From SIRX01 sp965213905 (lineage in GTDB: Bacteria > Actinomycetota > Rubrobacteria > Rubrobacterales > Rubrobacteraceae), in NCBI GenBank assembly GCA_965213905.1, contig OZ243922.1:930001-994000 (forward strand): DNA of 64,000 bases, in the 5' to 3' direction. The notes beneath the pieces are model-generated. The model was given only the letters and a program-made list of their open reading frames with translations, was not told the origin of the DNA and made no database searches. The position numbers and the translations under genes were made by a program. Shown piece after piece: positions 1 to 8,354 of this stretch; position 1 is the first letter of the stretch; every line of letters begins with the position of its first letter.

Positions 1-2
1 GC

Positions 3-119
3 CGGGACTTGTCCCGCCGGTTCGGGCTGCACGTCTACGCCGACCCGTCCGAAGCCATGTTCGGCCGCATGGAACCTGCCGAACTGCCGGCGTCCGACGT
101 TTTTAGCCTGTCCGGGTAA
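3..119 (+). CDS. C-terminal fragment of an unknown protein
   Basis: An open frame enters from the left edge and ends at TAA 117-119, leaving the last 38 residues (ending in VFSLSG). The codon choice is GC-rich at third positions, like neighbouring genes, so it is probably the tail of a real gene whose start lies outside the window. The fragment has no recognisable motif and the product cannot be named. Confidence 0.45.
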   Translation, partial: RDLSRRFGLHVYADPSEAMFGRMEPAELPASDVFSLSG

Positions 120-605
120 GCCCCCGAGAAAGTTCGGCAGCAGGTTTCAGCAGGAACTGCTCTTGTTCCTGCTGCCCGCCGGCGCGTGTGAAGACCGGAA
201 ACCCGGCGGCGGTCAACCCCAGCTTTATCCTGTTCTTCTCCTTCCCATTTCCCAACACGGCTTTTCCCCAGGAGGCCCTGACCGGCCGGCTCTCCGCCAT
301 CGCGGACTACAACCCCGTGACCTACCTGCCGGAAGCGCTGCGTTCGCCCATCAGCCCCCGGCTACGAGGAATTGGGGAGATCAGGGCCGTCGTCGCCGTC
401 AGCTTTACCCTCGCCATGGCGGCCTTGCGTGGACGTGTTTCGAGGGGATAGCCGCCGGTTGCTGATCCTACGAAAACTCCAGCGTACGATAGAGTCTTCA
501 AAACACGTTGAACGCGGGCCGCATCGGGAGCAAGCTCGGTAAAATGGGAAGATCGAGAGATCGGCCGGAACATTGTCGTACAACGGTGAGAGAGGAGATA
601 GGACT
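120..605. other. Intergenic stretch, no supported gene
   Basis: Several short overlapping open frames occur here on both strands. None has a good ribosome binding site, a conserved motif or consistent third-position GC bias. I see no RNA gene, repeat or clear terminator. It probably contains the promoter of the membrane protein at 606. Confidence 0.5.
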
Positions 606-1046
606 TTGGATACTACACAAAATGGGACTGATCGGGCCGGAGGACGCTTGCGCTGGGTGCGGCTGTTGCTGTCCGTACTGGTCGCGGCGCCTGCTGCCGC
701 GGCGGCCAACGCGGTCGTCTATCTGTTGGCTTCAGCAGCGGGGGCCCTTCCAGGCAACGTGGCCGTGGGACCCGAAGGGCAGGCGTTGAATTTGTTCGCT
801 GTGATTTCCGCCTCGGTTATCGGGGCGATTGGGGCAGCGGTGGTGTTGGCGGTCTTGAACCTGCTCTTGCAGCGCCCCGTACCGGTGTTCTACGTGGTGT
901 CGTTCGTGGTGCTTCTACTATCGTTTTATACGCCGACGACGATCTCCGGCGCCCCGCTAGCAATGGTGCTGGTGCTAGAGCTTATGCACGTGGTGGCGGC
1001 GGTAGTCACCGTTGGCGTACTTACGACCCTGCCACGCAGAGGGTAG
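606..1046 (+). CDS. Small four-helix membrane protein (DUF6069-like)
   Basis: This is a 146-residue protein with four hydrophobic segments (roughly residues 18-40, 56-80, 88-106 and 112-136) and short polar ends, so it is an integral membrane protein. The layout and the phrase after helix three (YTPTTISGAPL) resemble the DUF6069 family, whose function is unknown. I chose the TTG at 606 because a GAGGAG lies 8 nt upstream; the frame is open from a TTG at 573 that lacks such a site. It stands alone, and its neighbours do not point to a role. The assignment rests on pattern memory only. Confidence 0.7.
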   Translation: MDTTQNGTDRAGGRLRWVRLLLSVLVAAPAAAAANAVVYLLASAAGALPGNVAVGPEGQALNLFAVISASVIGAIGAAVVLAVLNLLLQRPVPVFYVVSFVVLLLSFYTPTTISGAPLAMVLVLELMHVVAAVVTVGVLTTLPRRG

Positions 1047-1246
1047 ATAGCCCAAACAACCGCCGGGCCATCCGGGGAGATATTCGCCAGATTATTCTCC
1101 TACCCGAAAGCCGGAGTCCCGAAGAGCAGTACCCAATATGGGCGTATGCACCTCGCCCATGCCCTCGCAAATCAGCACGCTCTGCCCGGTGGTCCGTAGT
1201 TTCACCATACAACAACCGGGAGCGGCACAGGTTGACGGCAGGGTCT

Positions 1247-1273
1247 TTCACATGAACCCGCGCGGGTTATAAT
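1247..1273 (+). promoter_or_regulatory. Sigma-70-type promoter of the 1316 gene pair
   Basis: A perfect -10 TATAAT at 1268-1273 is preceded by TTCACA at 1247-1252 (five of six -35 bases) with a short 15-bp spacer. Transcription would start near 1280, about 36 nt before the ATG at 1316. Confidence 0.6.
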
Positions 1274-1315
1274 GGTTTCTGGCGCGGTTGCAGGCGACCC
1301 TAAGGATGATTCCAC

Positions 1316-1948
1316 ATGAAATGGCTCAAAGTCTACGGCCTTCCAAAACTACCGCTCTTTCTCGCCCGGTGGGCGATGAAGCTGGGGCTGCCGGGTCCAA
1401 CCTGGTACAAGTGGAAGGCTGCCAGCGCTGGGACCGGGGTGATCCTGGACGAGATGATTCGGGCCGCCGACGACCTCGGCTACAACGGCCAGAAGGTCGG
1501 CCAGCTAGCCATGAGCCGCATCGGGGAGAAGCAAGGGCGAGACTTGGGCGAGCAGCTCGGCGTAAAAACCATGAAAGACGCCGTGGACGTGGTAATGCTC
1601 GCAAACCGCTTTTTCGACATCGAGATCACTTTGACCGAGACCAAAGACGGCGAGTACGTCATAAACGCCGACCGCTGTCCCTGGTTCGGCGGGATGGGCC
1701 ACGACGGCGTCCCCGGTTGGGACGTAAAGCCTTGCGCCGCCTTCTCCACCTACGAGAAAGCGATGGTCACCGCCATAAATCCCAACGTAAAGCTCTCCTA
1801 CACCGAAAAACGGACCACCGGCGGCCACACCTGCCGCGGTGTCTACCAATACAAAGACAAAGAACTCGGCGACAACGTAGAGCCGCAGACAGAGTTCGTC
1901 GGGCTCGGCAAAAAGCCGAAGGAAAAGGTAGAAGCGAAAGCAGAGTAG
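1316..1948 (+). CDS. Conserved hypothetical protein, possible ATC-hydrolase-like fold
   Basis: This is a 210-residue soluble protein with no signal peptide. The N-terminal half is helical and basic. The second half carries CPWFGG (about residue 122), a second Cys in PCAAFSTYEK and a third in GGHTCRGVYQY. This spacing of Cys and Gly residues recalls the L-2-amino-thiazoline-4-carboxylate hydrolase family and 4-vinyl-reductase-like sensor proteins, but I would not assign an activity. An AAGGA lies 9 nt before the ATG. The stop is followed after 2 nt by the molybdopterin oxidoreductase start, so the two are almost certainly co-transcribed and may work together. The C-terminus is a short Lys/Glu-rich tail. 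Confidence 0.75.
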   Translation: MKWLKVYGLPKLPLFLARWAMKLGLPGPTWYKWKAASAGTGVILDEMIRAADDLGYNGQKVGQLAMSRIGEKQGRDLGEQLGVKTMKDAVDVVMLANRFFDIEITLTETKDGEYVINADRCPWFGGMGHDGVPGWDVKPCAAFSTYEKAMVTAINPNVKLSYTEKRTTGGHTCRGVYQYKDKELGDNVEPQTEFVGLGKKPKEKVEAKAE

Positions 1949-1950
1949 TT

Positions 1951-2550
1951 TTGGAACGCATCGAGATAAATACTGCCAGAGGCAAAGAGCGGGTTCCGCC
2001 GGGTCAATACCTGGTTGGGGATCGCTGGCCGATACTCACCTACGGCCCGACACCGGAATTCGACCCGGAGAACTGGGACTTTACGGTCTCAGGGCTTGTT
2101 GATAGCCCGCTGCGGTTTAACTGGGATGAGTGGAACGGCCTACCTACCGTCGAGGTGAAGGCGGACATGCACTGCGTTACTTCTTGGAGCAAGTTGGACA
2201 ACGTGTGGGCGGGGGTAAAAGCCAGGCTCCTGCTGGAGATGGCCGGTCCGAAGCCGGAGGCCGAGTTTTTCTCTGTGTTCTGCGACGGCGGGTACACGAC
2301 CAACGTGCCGGTCGAGGAGCTTTACGAAGAGGACGCGGTGTTCGCCACACATCACAATGGCGAGCCGTTGGAGCAGGGACACGGCGCGCCGATGCGGCTC
2401 GTGATCCCGCGCCTCTACGCCTGGAAGAGCGCCAAGTGGATCCGGGGCATCGAGCTTCTGGCGGAGGATAAGCCCGGCTTTTGGGAGAACAACGGCTACC
2501 ACAACTACGGAGACCCCTGGCAGGAGCAGCGCTACAGCTTTAGCTTTTAG
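1951..2550 (+). CDS. Sulfite-oxidase-like molybdopterin-binding oxidoreductase
   Basis: This is a 199-residue single-domain protein of the oxidoreductase molybdopterin-binding family (sulfite oxidase/YedY fold). The conserved Cys that ligates Mo in this fold is seen in MHCVTSWSKLDN at about residue 73. The typical FSVFCDGGYTTNVP and HGAPMRLVIP motifs follow, and the protein ends in the family's WQEQRY tail. It lacks a TAT signal and a haem or dimerisation domain, so it is one of the short cytoplasmic members. The electron partner and substrate are unknown. The TTG at 1951 is chosen because the preceding gene ends at 1948. The same frame is open much further upstream, but there it is a shadow of the other gene. 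The last bases face the convergent sulfotransferase. Confidence 0.85.
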   Translation: MERIEINTARGKERVPPGQYLVGDRWPILTYGPTPEFDPENWDFTVSGLVDSPLRFNWDEWNGLPTVEVKADMHCVTSWSKLDNVWAGVKARLLLEMAGPKPEAEFFSVFCDGGYTTNVPVEELYEEDAVFATHHNGEPLEQGHGAPMRLVIPRLYAWKSAKWIRGIELLAEDKPGFWENNGYHNYGDPWQEQRYSFSF

Positions 2551-2568
2551 TGGAGGCTGGTCAGCATT

Positions 2569-3513
2569 TCAGCTTGTCAACTCCTCGGCTTTTAGGGCCA
2601 GAGGATAACCGTAGCGATAGAGTAGCGGGGAAGTTAGCCCGGTAACCAGGTTGCGATCCCGGGGGTTCATGTCTTCTTTCCAGGCTTGATCCGGCTTCAG
2701 CGCGACGCTGCCGGTGTCGAAGCGGTTGGGGTTACCCGATACGGTGTGGCTGATGCCGAGCATGACTTCGTTTTCGCTGGCTAACGGTAGTTCGGCGTTC
2801 TCGTCCAGCAGATCCAGGATGCGCGCGAAGCTGGCACGCGGATCGGCCACGAAATCTTCGTAGAAAAGGCGCAGATATTTGCCGTCGCGCCACAAGGCTT
2901 CCGCCGAAGCGTTCCAGGCGTCCCACAGCGCCGCGCTCTTTGTGGGGCTGAATTGGTGCATAAATTCCCGGTCTTCGCTGTCGGGCTGTCGCTTTTTCTT
3001 GAGCCACGAGTAAGCGGCGGCCCGCGGGTCGCGCACCAGGTGCAAAACCCGGAAATCCAAGTTTGAAACGGTGCCCAGGGCGTATCCGTAAGCTGGTTCT
3101 TTCGAAGAATCTACTATGACGCGGCTGTTCGTCACCGACTTCGTGGAGTCGTAGAGCCGGCCGGTACTTTCCCGCCACGGGCCGAGGCGGTCCTCGATCG
3201 CACTCGTGCCTTTTTTCGTGAGCATGAGCGGAATGTGGCGGGTACGGGCGCCGGCGGCCTGGAGGCGCATCATCTCGCGGGCGTCCACGCCATCGGGAAA
3301 GGCTCTCTGCACGACCTTTGTCCAGACCGGACACTCGTCGAACGGCCGGCCGCAGCCGCAGAGACGGTTTTCGAGGAAGTTCTGGCGCCAGATGTAGCAG
3401 ATCTCCCCCGCCGAGAAAAAGCCGTCTATCTGGCCGAGGCTGTTGGAGAGGATCGTACTGCCACTCCGGCCGAGCCCCACGATGTAGAGTACCTTTGTCG
3501 GTTCACCGCCCAC
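2569..3513 (-). CDS. Sulfotransferase family protein
   Basis: This is a 314-residue PAPS-dependent sulfotransferase. The 5'-phosphosulfate binding loop is GLGRSGSTILSNSL (residues 13-26). The 3'-phosphate region is seen in HLVRDPRAAAYS, followed by a basic segment (KKKRQPDSED). It would transfer sulfate to a carbohydrate hydroxyl. The GTG start at 3513 lies 3 nt after the flippase stop, with a GGAGG in the end of that gene, so the two are translationally linked. Its position at the end of a polysaccharide locus supports glycan sulfation, although the acceptor is not known. A second, diverged sulfotransferase sits at 13.1 kb behind a paralogous flippase. Confidence 0.85.
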   Translation of the reverse strand: MGGEPTKVLYIVGLGRSGSTILSNSLGQIDGFFSAGEICYIWRQNFLENRLCGCGRPFDECPVWTKVVQRAFPDGVDAREMMRLQAAGARTRHIPLMLTKKGTSAIEDRLGPWRESTGRLYDSTKSVTNSRVIVDSSKEPAYGYALGTVSNLDFRVLHLVRDPRAAAYSWLKKKRQPDSEDREFMHQFSPTKSAALWDAWNASAEALWRDGKYLRLFYEDFVADPRASFARILDLLDENAELPLASENEVMLGISHTVSGNPNRFDTGSVALKPDQAWKEDMNPRDRNLVTGLTSPLLYRYGYPLALKAEELTS

Positions 3514-3516
3514 GGT

Positions 3517-5142
3517 CTAGCCTCCACCCCTTCTCAATTGGCGTTGGGCAACGTCCCAAAAAGCCTGCAAGAACTCTTTGTCGGTGTCGCTCAGACCGAA
3601 GAAGAGCAGCAGCGCCAGGTAAATCACGCCGAAGACACCACCCACGGCGAAGAGAGCCAGTATCGCCGGTAGGGAGAGCACGAGCCCGAGTATGTAGGCG
3701 ATAGTTGCTGCAAAAAGGCCGGCGGCGAGTGGTTTGATCCAGGCCCGGTTGTAAGGCCAGAAGCCGAGCCGGAGCCGGACGGCAATCAGGGTGGCGGTGT
3801 TCTCGGTAACGATGCCGGAGGCCATCCCGATGGCGGCGCCGAGTATCTTCTGCTCGGGCGTCGGGGCTCCCCAAACCAGAAAGATGCTCACGGCGAGGCC
3901 GACGAGCGCGGCCACCCCGGTGGCGACCATCACCACGTTCTGGTTGTCGGTCATGGCGAGCATCCGCGGTGTCGGCCCGACAGAGGCGCTGAATAGCTGG
4001 GCAAAAGCCACCACCACGAGCGCCAGCGCGCCCGTCGCCGCCCGCTCCCCAAAGCCCAACACCAAAACGTCCTCGGCGAGCAAAAGAATCGCCAGGAAGA
4101 TCGCGAACGCCCCGGTAAAAACCCAACGTGAGATGTCTTTATAGAGAACGCCCAGCCGCTCCTGGTCGCCTCGGGCGTGGAGACTGGAGATGATCGGGGA
4201 GAATATGCCGCTGAAAGCGAAGCGCACGATGGTCGAGAGCGTCGCGGTTCGGGCCGCGGCCTGGAAGATCCCCACCGGCGCACCGGCCGCGAAAAACCCC
4301 AACACCCAGATCGCCGACCACGTATTGAGGTACTGTGCCCCGGTCGTTACGCCCATGGGGATAGAAACGGAAAACAGCGCCTTTGTCTCGTACTTCGGCT
4401 CCACTTTGCTGTCTAGTAGCGAAGAAAAAAGGTGGTGCAAAAAATAGACCGCGACCAGAGACCCGAGCAGCATCGAAATTCCGTAGGCCGCGATCGCCCC
4501 TACCAACCCGACACCAATAAAGTAGAAAACAGGCAGTAGTATGAGATAGAGTGCGGGACGTATCATCTGCTGCACGTAAGCGGCGTAAGTGACCGTCTGA
4601 AAACCCTGGGTCGCCCACAGAACCATCATCATGAAAGTGAAGAACGGCAGTGTAACAGCGAAAGCTCGCAGCACCGCCACCATCTCCTGGGCTTTGTAAT
4701 ACCAGTCGGCCATAAAGCCTGCGCCGAAGAACATGACGAGCGAGAGGACGAGGCTCACGACGAAAGAGACCAGAAGAGCCTGGATGATCGTGCCGCGTAC
4801 CCGCGAGGTGTCATCCCGGGTCCGGTAGTGGGCGACGTAGCGCACCACCCCGTTCTCCATCCCGAACCGGGAGATTATGTGGGCCAGGTTCACCGCCGCT
4901 TCGCCCAGAGAGTAGAACCCGAAGGCCGCGACCCCGAAAAGTTGGGAGATAGCAACCTTTGTCAGGAAGCCGAGCACCCTTCCGACTCCCTGCCCGGCGG
5001 TGCTGATCCCGGCACCTCGCGCCACCTTGGCGACGTAGTCGTCTCCGCCGGCCGGCGACTTTTCCGGAGGCTTATCCGTTAGTACATCTTCCGGCGGGGT
5101 TTTCTCCGGGCCGTTAGTGCCAGTTGATCTGTCGAAAGTCAC
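3517..5142 (-). CDS. Polysaccharide flippase (Wzx-like, MVF superfamily)
   Basis: This is a 541-residue integral membrane protein with about 12-14 hydrophobic segments, typical of oligosaccharide flippases that move lipid-linked repeat units across the membrane. After a polar N-terminal tail of about 45 residues, the conserved opening GAGISTAGQGVGRVLGF and the first helices GFYSLGEAAVN and FGMENGVVRYVAHYR match its paralogue at 14.1 kb almost position for position. It is followed at 3 nt by a sulfotransferase. The GTG start at 5142 gives a full-length protein. The two flippases may serve two glycans or be a duplicated transport module. Confidence 0.88.
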   Translation of the reverse strand: MTFDRSTGTNGPEKTPPEDVLTDKPPEKSPAGGDDYVAKVARGAGISTAGQGVGRVLGFLTKVAISQLFGVAAFGFYSLGEAAVNLAHIISRFGMENGVVRYVAHYRTRDDTSRVRGTIIQALLVSFVVSLVLSLVMFFGAGFMADWYYKAQEMVAVLRAFAVTLPFFTFMMMVLWATQGFQTVTYAAYVQQMIRPALYLILLPVFYFIGVGLVGAIAAYGISMLLGSLVAVYFLHHLFSSLLDSKVEPKYETKALFSVSIPMGVTTGAQYLNTWSAIWVLGFFAAGAPVGIFQAAARTATLSTIVRFAFSGIFSPIISSLHARGDQERLGVLYKDISRWVFTGAFAIFLAILLLAEDVLVLGFGERAATGALALVVVAFAQLFSASVGPTPRMLAMTDNQNVVMVATGVAALVGLAVSIFLVWGAPTPEQKILGAAIGMASGIVTENTATLIAVRLRLGFWPYNRAWIKPLAAGLFAATIAYILGLVLSLPAILALFAVGGVFGVIYLALLLFFGLSDTDKEFLQAFWDVAQRQLRRGGG

Positions 5143-5201
5143 GGCGTAAGATTATAGGGTTTCGTACGGAGTTGTGCAGTTTTTCGGCAGCCCAATGTGG
5201 G

Positions 5202-5798
5202 TTAGCGTACCCGCTGCTTTCGGCGGGATGAGAGGAAACTGCTTACGGGTAGTGAGAGGCCAAGCAAAACCCAGGCGAAGCCGAAGAAGATCCAGAGTGC
5301 GGCCCCGAAGGATGCCAGATCTTGGGAGAAGGAGATCAGCCCGGCGGGCCCCGCTATCGCGAGCGGCAAGGCGGTCCAAACGGGCACGGCTTCGGACCTC
5401 GCGGCCCCGACCCCCAGCAACATGGTTCCCCCGGCCGACACGAGAAGCCCCATCCGCATGGCCCGGTAAGCCGGCGCCGTCATGAGGTACACGTCGTCCA
5501 GGTCGAGCCAGTACTTTCCTACGTCCCCGAAGATGACTAGCAGGAGGCCTACGAGAGCTAGCACGTAACCCGACTTTATCAACCATCCCGGCCGGTTCGG
5601 GAGCCAGGCGTAGAGGCCGATGAGGCCGAGCAGGATCAGGGCCGGCGCAGCCGGAAAGAGCCTCCAGAAGACCGCGGCGGTGGAGTAACGATACTCCGAA
5701 AGATAGACTCCCAAGGGAGAGAGCATCCATAAGATACCGCCCGGCACACACAGCAGAACGTTCCACCGAAAGAAACCCGGGATCACCCTGGAAAGCAA
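5202..5798 (-). CDS. Hypothetical integral membrane protein
   Basis: This is a 198-residue protein with about six hydrophobic helices and a very basic C-terminus (SSRRKQRVR). No motif assigns a function. It has few charged residues in the helices, and the loop DVGKYWLDLDDVYLMTAPAY contains several acids and aromatics. It lies between the flippase (60 nt downstream) and the sulfatase-like gene (54 nt upstream) on the same strand, so it probably belongs to the surface-glycan transcription unit. It could be a small acyltransferase-like or transport accessory protein, but nothing visible supports a choice. Confidence 0.7.
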   Translation of the reverse strand: MLSRVIPGFFRWNVLLCVPGGILWMLSPLGVYLSEYRYSTAAVFWRLFPAAPALILLGLIGLYAWLPNRPGWLIKSGYVLALVGLLLVIFGDVGKYWLDLDDVYLMTAPAYRAMRMGLLVSAGGTMLLGVGAARSEAVPVWTALPLAIAGPAGLISFSQDLASFGAALWIFFGFAWVLLGLSLPVSSFLSSRRKQRVR

Positions 5799-5852
5799 GA
5801 CCTTCTCCCGTCTACGATGTCGGTGCCTGGCGACGCTCCTTTTGCCGGGGTT

Positions 5853-7328
5853 TTAGTATTCTGGAAGCGGCCCACCGGCGTCCTCCAGAACGTATTCCCG
5901 AAACATCTTTTTGACGATGCCCGGGTTTCCGCCGGCGACGTCGTTGTTCATCTCCGGGTCTTTTTGGACGTCGTAGAGCCGGGCGCCTGAGCCGTCGTTG
6001 CGGCTAAACATTACGTACCGGTCGTCGCGGGTCCACACATGGTCGTTGTAGCCGAGCGTGAAGTGGTCTCGCTCCTGGACTTCCCCACCGTTCAGTAACG
6101 CGCCGAGATCCTGGCCTTGCATGGGTTTTTCTTGTTCGACGCCCAGGGCGCCGAGTATCGTGGGGGCTACGTCGTGGGTGGAGGCGTAGTAGTCGTTCGT
6201 CTCGCCCGCCCCTTTGCCGTCCGGGTAGCGGATAAAGAACGGGATGTCGGTAAGCTCGGGCCAGAGCGCGAAGAAAGGCTTGCCGGTGGCGTCGTGCTCG
6301 GCGAGGGCTATACCGTGGTCTGAGAGCGCCAGGATCAGGGTGCTGCCCATCAAACCCAGGTCATCCACCTTGTTCAGGAAGTTGCCGAGCCAGCGGTCGG
6401 CCAGCGTAACGTTTGCGGCGTAGAGGTTACGCATACGCTCCAGTTCGCGGCCCCCGATCCATCCGGCATCTCCGTAGTTCGGCACTATGGGCTCGTCGCC
6501 ATCGTAACCTTCGCCGTAGAGGTCTATGTACTTCCGCGGCGGGTCCCAGGGCTCGTGCGGGTCGAAGCTATCTATCACCAGGAAGAACGGCTGGGTTTCG
6601 CGGGCAGCCTCCAGATAATCCATTCCCCGGAGAAACACCTGCGGGGAGAACCAGTCTTCCTCCTTCTCGCGGTCGGTGGTGTTGGCCAGGTATTGGCGTA
6701 CCTTCGCCCTCATACTGTCGTCGTTGCCGTCTACCGTGTTGCGGTCTACCTGCTCCTGGGGGACGCCGACCGGGGAGCGGTAGCGGTCCCGCTCCTGGCC
6801 GCGGATAAAGTCGAAGATGTCGAAGCCGCGCTGGAAGTTCATGGAGGCTTTGAACATGTGCTGGGTGTCGGTTACGAGGGCGGTGTTGTAGCCCTCCGGT
6901 TTCAGGGTTTCGGAGAGCGTTACCTGATCTTCTGGTATCCGCTGCCAGCCGGCGGGAAAAAAGGTCTCGCCTTTCTGGGGGATCCAGTTCCTAAAAGGCC
7001 AGGTGCGGAGCCCCGTGTTGATCGCCCGCCGGGCCGGGATGGTCGGGATGGACTCTGGATACGCCCGGGTAAACCTCAAGCTGTCTTTCGAGAGCGCGTC
7101 CAGGTTCGGGGTCTGTATCCAGTCGTTGCCGTAAGCCCCGACGTGGTCCTTGCGAAGGCTGTCCAACATAACCAAGATCACATTCATCCTCGCACCCCCA
7201 CTGGGAAGATAACTACAACCCGCGCCCAGCGCCGACGACCCTAGAAGCGTCGCCCCGGCCGCACCGGTGCCGGTAATTTTTAGAAACTCTCTGCGTGTCC
7301 AGTCCCGGCTCACCCGGTAATTCCTCAC
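5853..7328 (-). CDS. TAT-exported sulfatase-like hydrolase with Thr at the nucleophile position
   Basis: This is a 491-residue protein. The N-terminus has a twin-arginine signal (TRREFLKITGTGAAGATLLG), so it is exported folded. The alkaline phosphatase/sulfatase core starts at residue 48 with metal ligands in VILVMLDSLRKDH and continues with TPNLDALS. Where classical sulfatases have C/S-x-P-x-R, the sequence is PTIPARR, which puts Thr96 at the formylglycine position. Later metal sites are seen in DSFDPHEPWDPP and LALSDHGIALAEHD. A Thr nucleophile is normal in related phospho-transferases such as EptA and LtaS, so the substrate may be a phosphoester and not a sulfate ester. It sits in the sulfated-polysaccharide locus. 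Confidence 0.85.
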   Translation of the reverse strand: MRNYRVSRDWTRREFLKITGTGAAGATLLGSSALGAGCSYLPSGGARMNVILVMLDSLRKDHVGAYGNDWIQTPNLDALSKDSLRFTRAYPESIPTIPARRAINTGLRTWPFRNWIPQKGETFFPAGWQRIPEDQVTLSETLKPEGYNTALVTDTQHMFKASMNFQRGFDIFDFIRGQERDRYRSPVGVPQEQVDRNTVDGNDDSMRAKVRQYLANTTDREKEEDWFSPQVFLRGMDYLEAARETQPFFLVIDSFDPHEPWDPPRKYIDLYGEGYDGDEPIVPNYGDAGWIGGRELERMRNLYAANVTLADRWLGNFLNKVDDLGLMGSTLILALSDHGIALAEHDATGKPFFALWPELTDIPFFIRYPDGKGAGETNDYYASTHDVAPTILGALGVEQEKPMQGQDLGALLNGGEVQERDHFTLGYNDHVWTRDDRYVMFSRNDGSGARLYDVQKDPEMNNDVAGGNPGIVKKMFREYVLEDAGGPLPEY

Positions 7329-7382
7329 AAGAACTCGGTCGTTCGATCAACGTTCGCCGACAGTTCGTCGCCGACGCATATT

Positions 7383-8354
7383 CTAAAGCAAATGTGTTTT
7401 CGATCTATCGGCGAACCATTGCAAAGTACTTTCGAGTCCCTGCCGGGCACCCACCCGCGGCTCCCAGCCCAATACCTCCCGGGCGCGGGATATGTCGGGG
7501 CACCGCTGTTTGGGATCATCCTCCGGGAGCGGCTCGTGGCTTATGGAACCCTCGCCGCCCGCGAGCCCCAGGATCAACTCGGCCACATCTTTTACGGTGT
7601 ACTCTACCGGGTTGCCGATGTTTACCGGGCGGGTCTCCGGGCTGCGCATGAGCCGCACCACACCTTCTACGAGGTCGTCCACGTACTGGATGCTGCGCGT
7701 CTGGGCTCCTGCGCCGTAGACCGTGAGGGGTTTCTCGGAGAGCGCCTGATTTATGAAGTTCGGGATCATGCGCCCGTCATCGGGACGCATTCGGGGGCCG
7801 TAGGTATTAAAGATCCTGACCACGCGGGTGTCTACTCGGTGGTGGCGATGGTAGGCCAGCGTGATCGCCTCGGCGTACCGTTTGGCTTCGTCGTAGACGC
7901 CCCGCACCCCAATCGGGTTGACGTTGCCCCAGTACTCCTCCGGCTGCGGGTGCACGAGCGGGTCCCCGTAGACCTCGGAGGTCGAGGCGAGCATTACCCG
8001 GGCTCCTTTGGCCTTCGCAAGTCCCAGGGAATTGTGCGTTCCCAAAGCTCCGACCTTTAGTATAGGTATAGGGATGCGCCCGAAGTCCGCCGGGCTGGCG
8101 GGGGAGGCGAAGTGGTAGATCTCCTCCAGGTCTCCGGGGACGTCTATGTAGGTGGTTACGTCGTGCTCCACGTACTCGAAGTCCGAGTCTTCGGCGAACG
8201 AAGACACGTTTTCCAGCGTCCCGGTACGGAGATTGTCCATGCAGATCACACGGTAGCCTTCGGAGAGGAGACGTCGGCACAGGTGGCTCCCCACAAAGCC
8301 GGCCCCGCCGGTAACCAGGGCGCGGGGCTTGCGGCCGGGCGAACTACGCCCCAC
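7383..8354 (-). CDS. NAD-dependent epimerase/dehydratase, UDP-glucuronate decarboxylase-like
   Basis: This is a 323-residue extended SDR. The NAD-binding GGAGFVGSHLCRRLL lies near the N-terminus. MDNLRTGTLENV gives adenine-ribose recognition, STSEVYGDP the catalytic Ser/Thr region, and YDEAKRYAE the Tyr-x3-Lys pair. RIFNTYGPRMRPDDGR and the GNPVEYTVKDVAELI segment are typical of UDP-xylose synthases. With the adjacent UDP-glucose dehydrogenase it would convert UDP-glucuronate to UDP-xylose, although a C4 epimerase is not excluded. The frame is open further upstream, but the GTG at 8354 overlaps the dehydrogenase end by 11 nt and gives the expected length, so I use it. Confidence 0.85.
   Translation of the reverse strand: MGRSSPGRKPRALVTGGAGFVGSHLCRRLLSEGYRVICMDNLRTGTLENVSSFAEDSDFEYVEHDVTTYIDVPGDLEEIYHFASPASPADFGRIPIPILKVGALGTHNSLGLAKAKGARVMLASTSEVYGDPLVHPQPEEYWGNVNPIGVRGVYDEAKRYAEAITLAYHRHHRVDTRVVRIFNTYGPRMRPDDGRMIPNFINQALSEKPLTVYGAGAQTRSIQYVDDLVEGVVRLMRSPETRPVNIGNPVEYTVKDVAELILGLAGGEGSISHEPLPEDDPKQRCPDISRAREVLGWEPRVGARQGLESTLQWFADRSKTHLL

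Noticed and set aside
163..465. Short overlapping open frames in the first 600 nt
   Set aside because: No ribosome binding site, no motif and conflicting frames.
1288..1950. N-terminal 220 codons of the long open frame that ends with the molybdopterin oxidoreductase
   Set aside because: This part is Arg-rich and overlaps the 1316-1948 gene in another frame; the real domain begins at about 1951.
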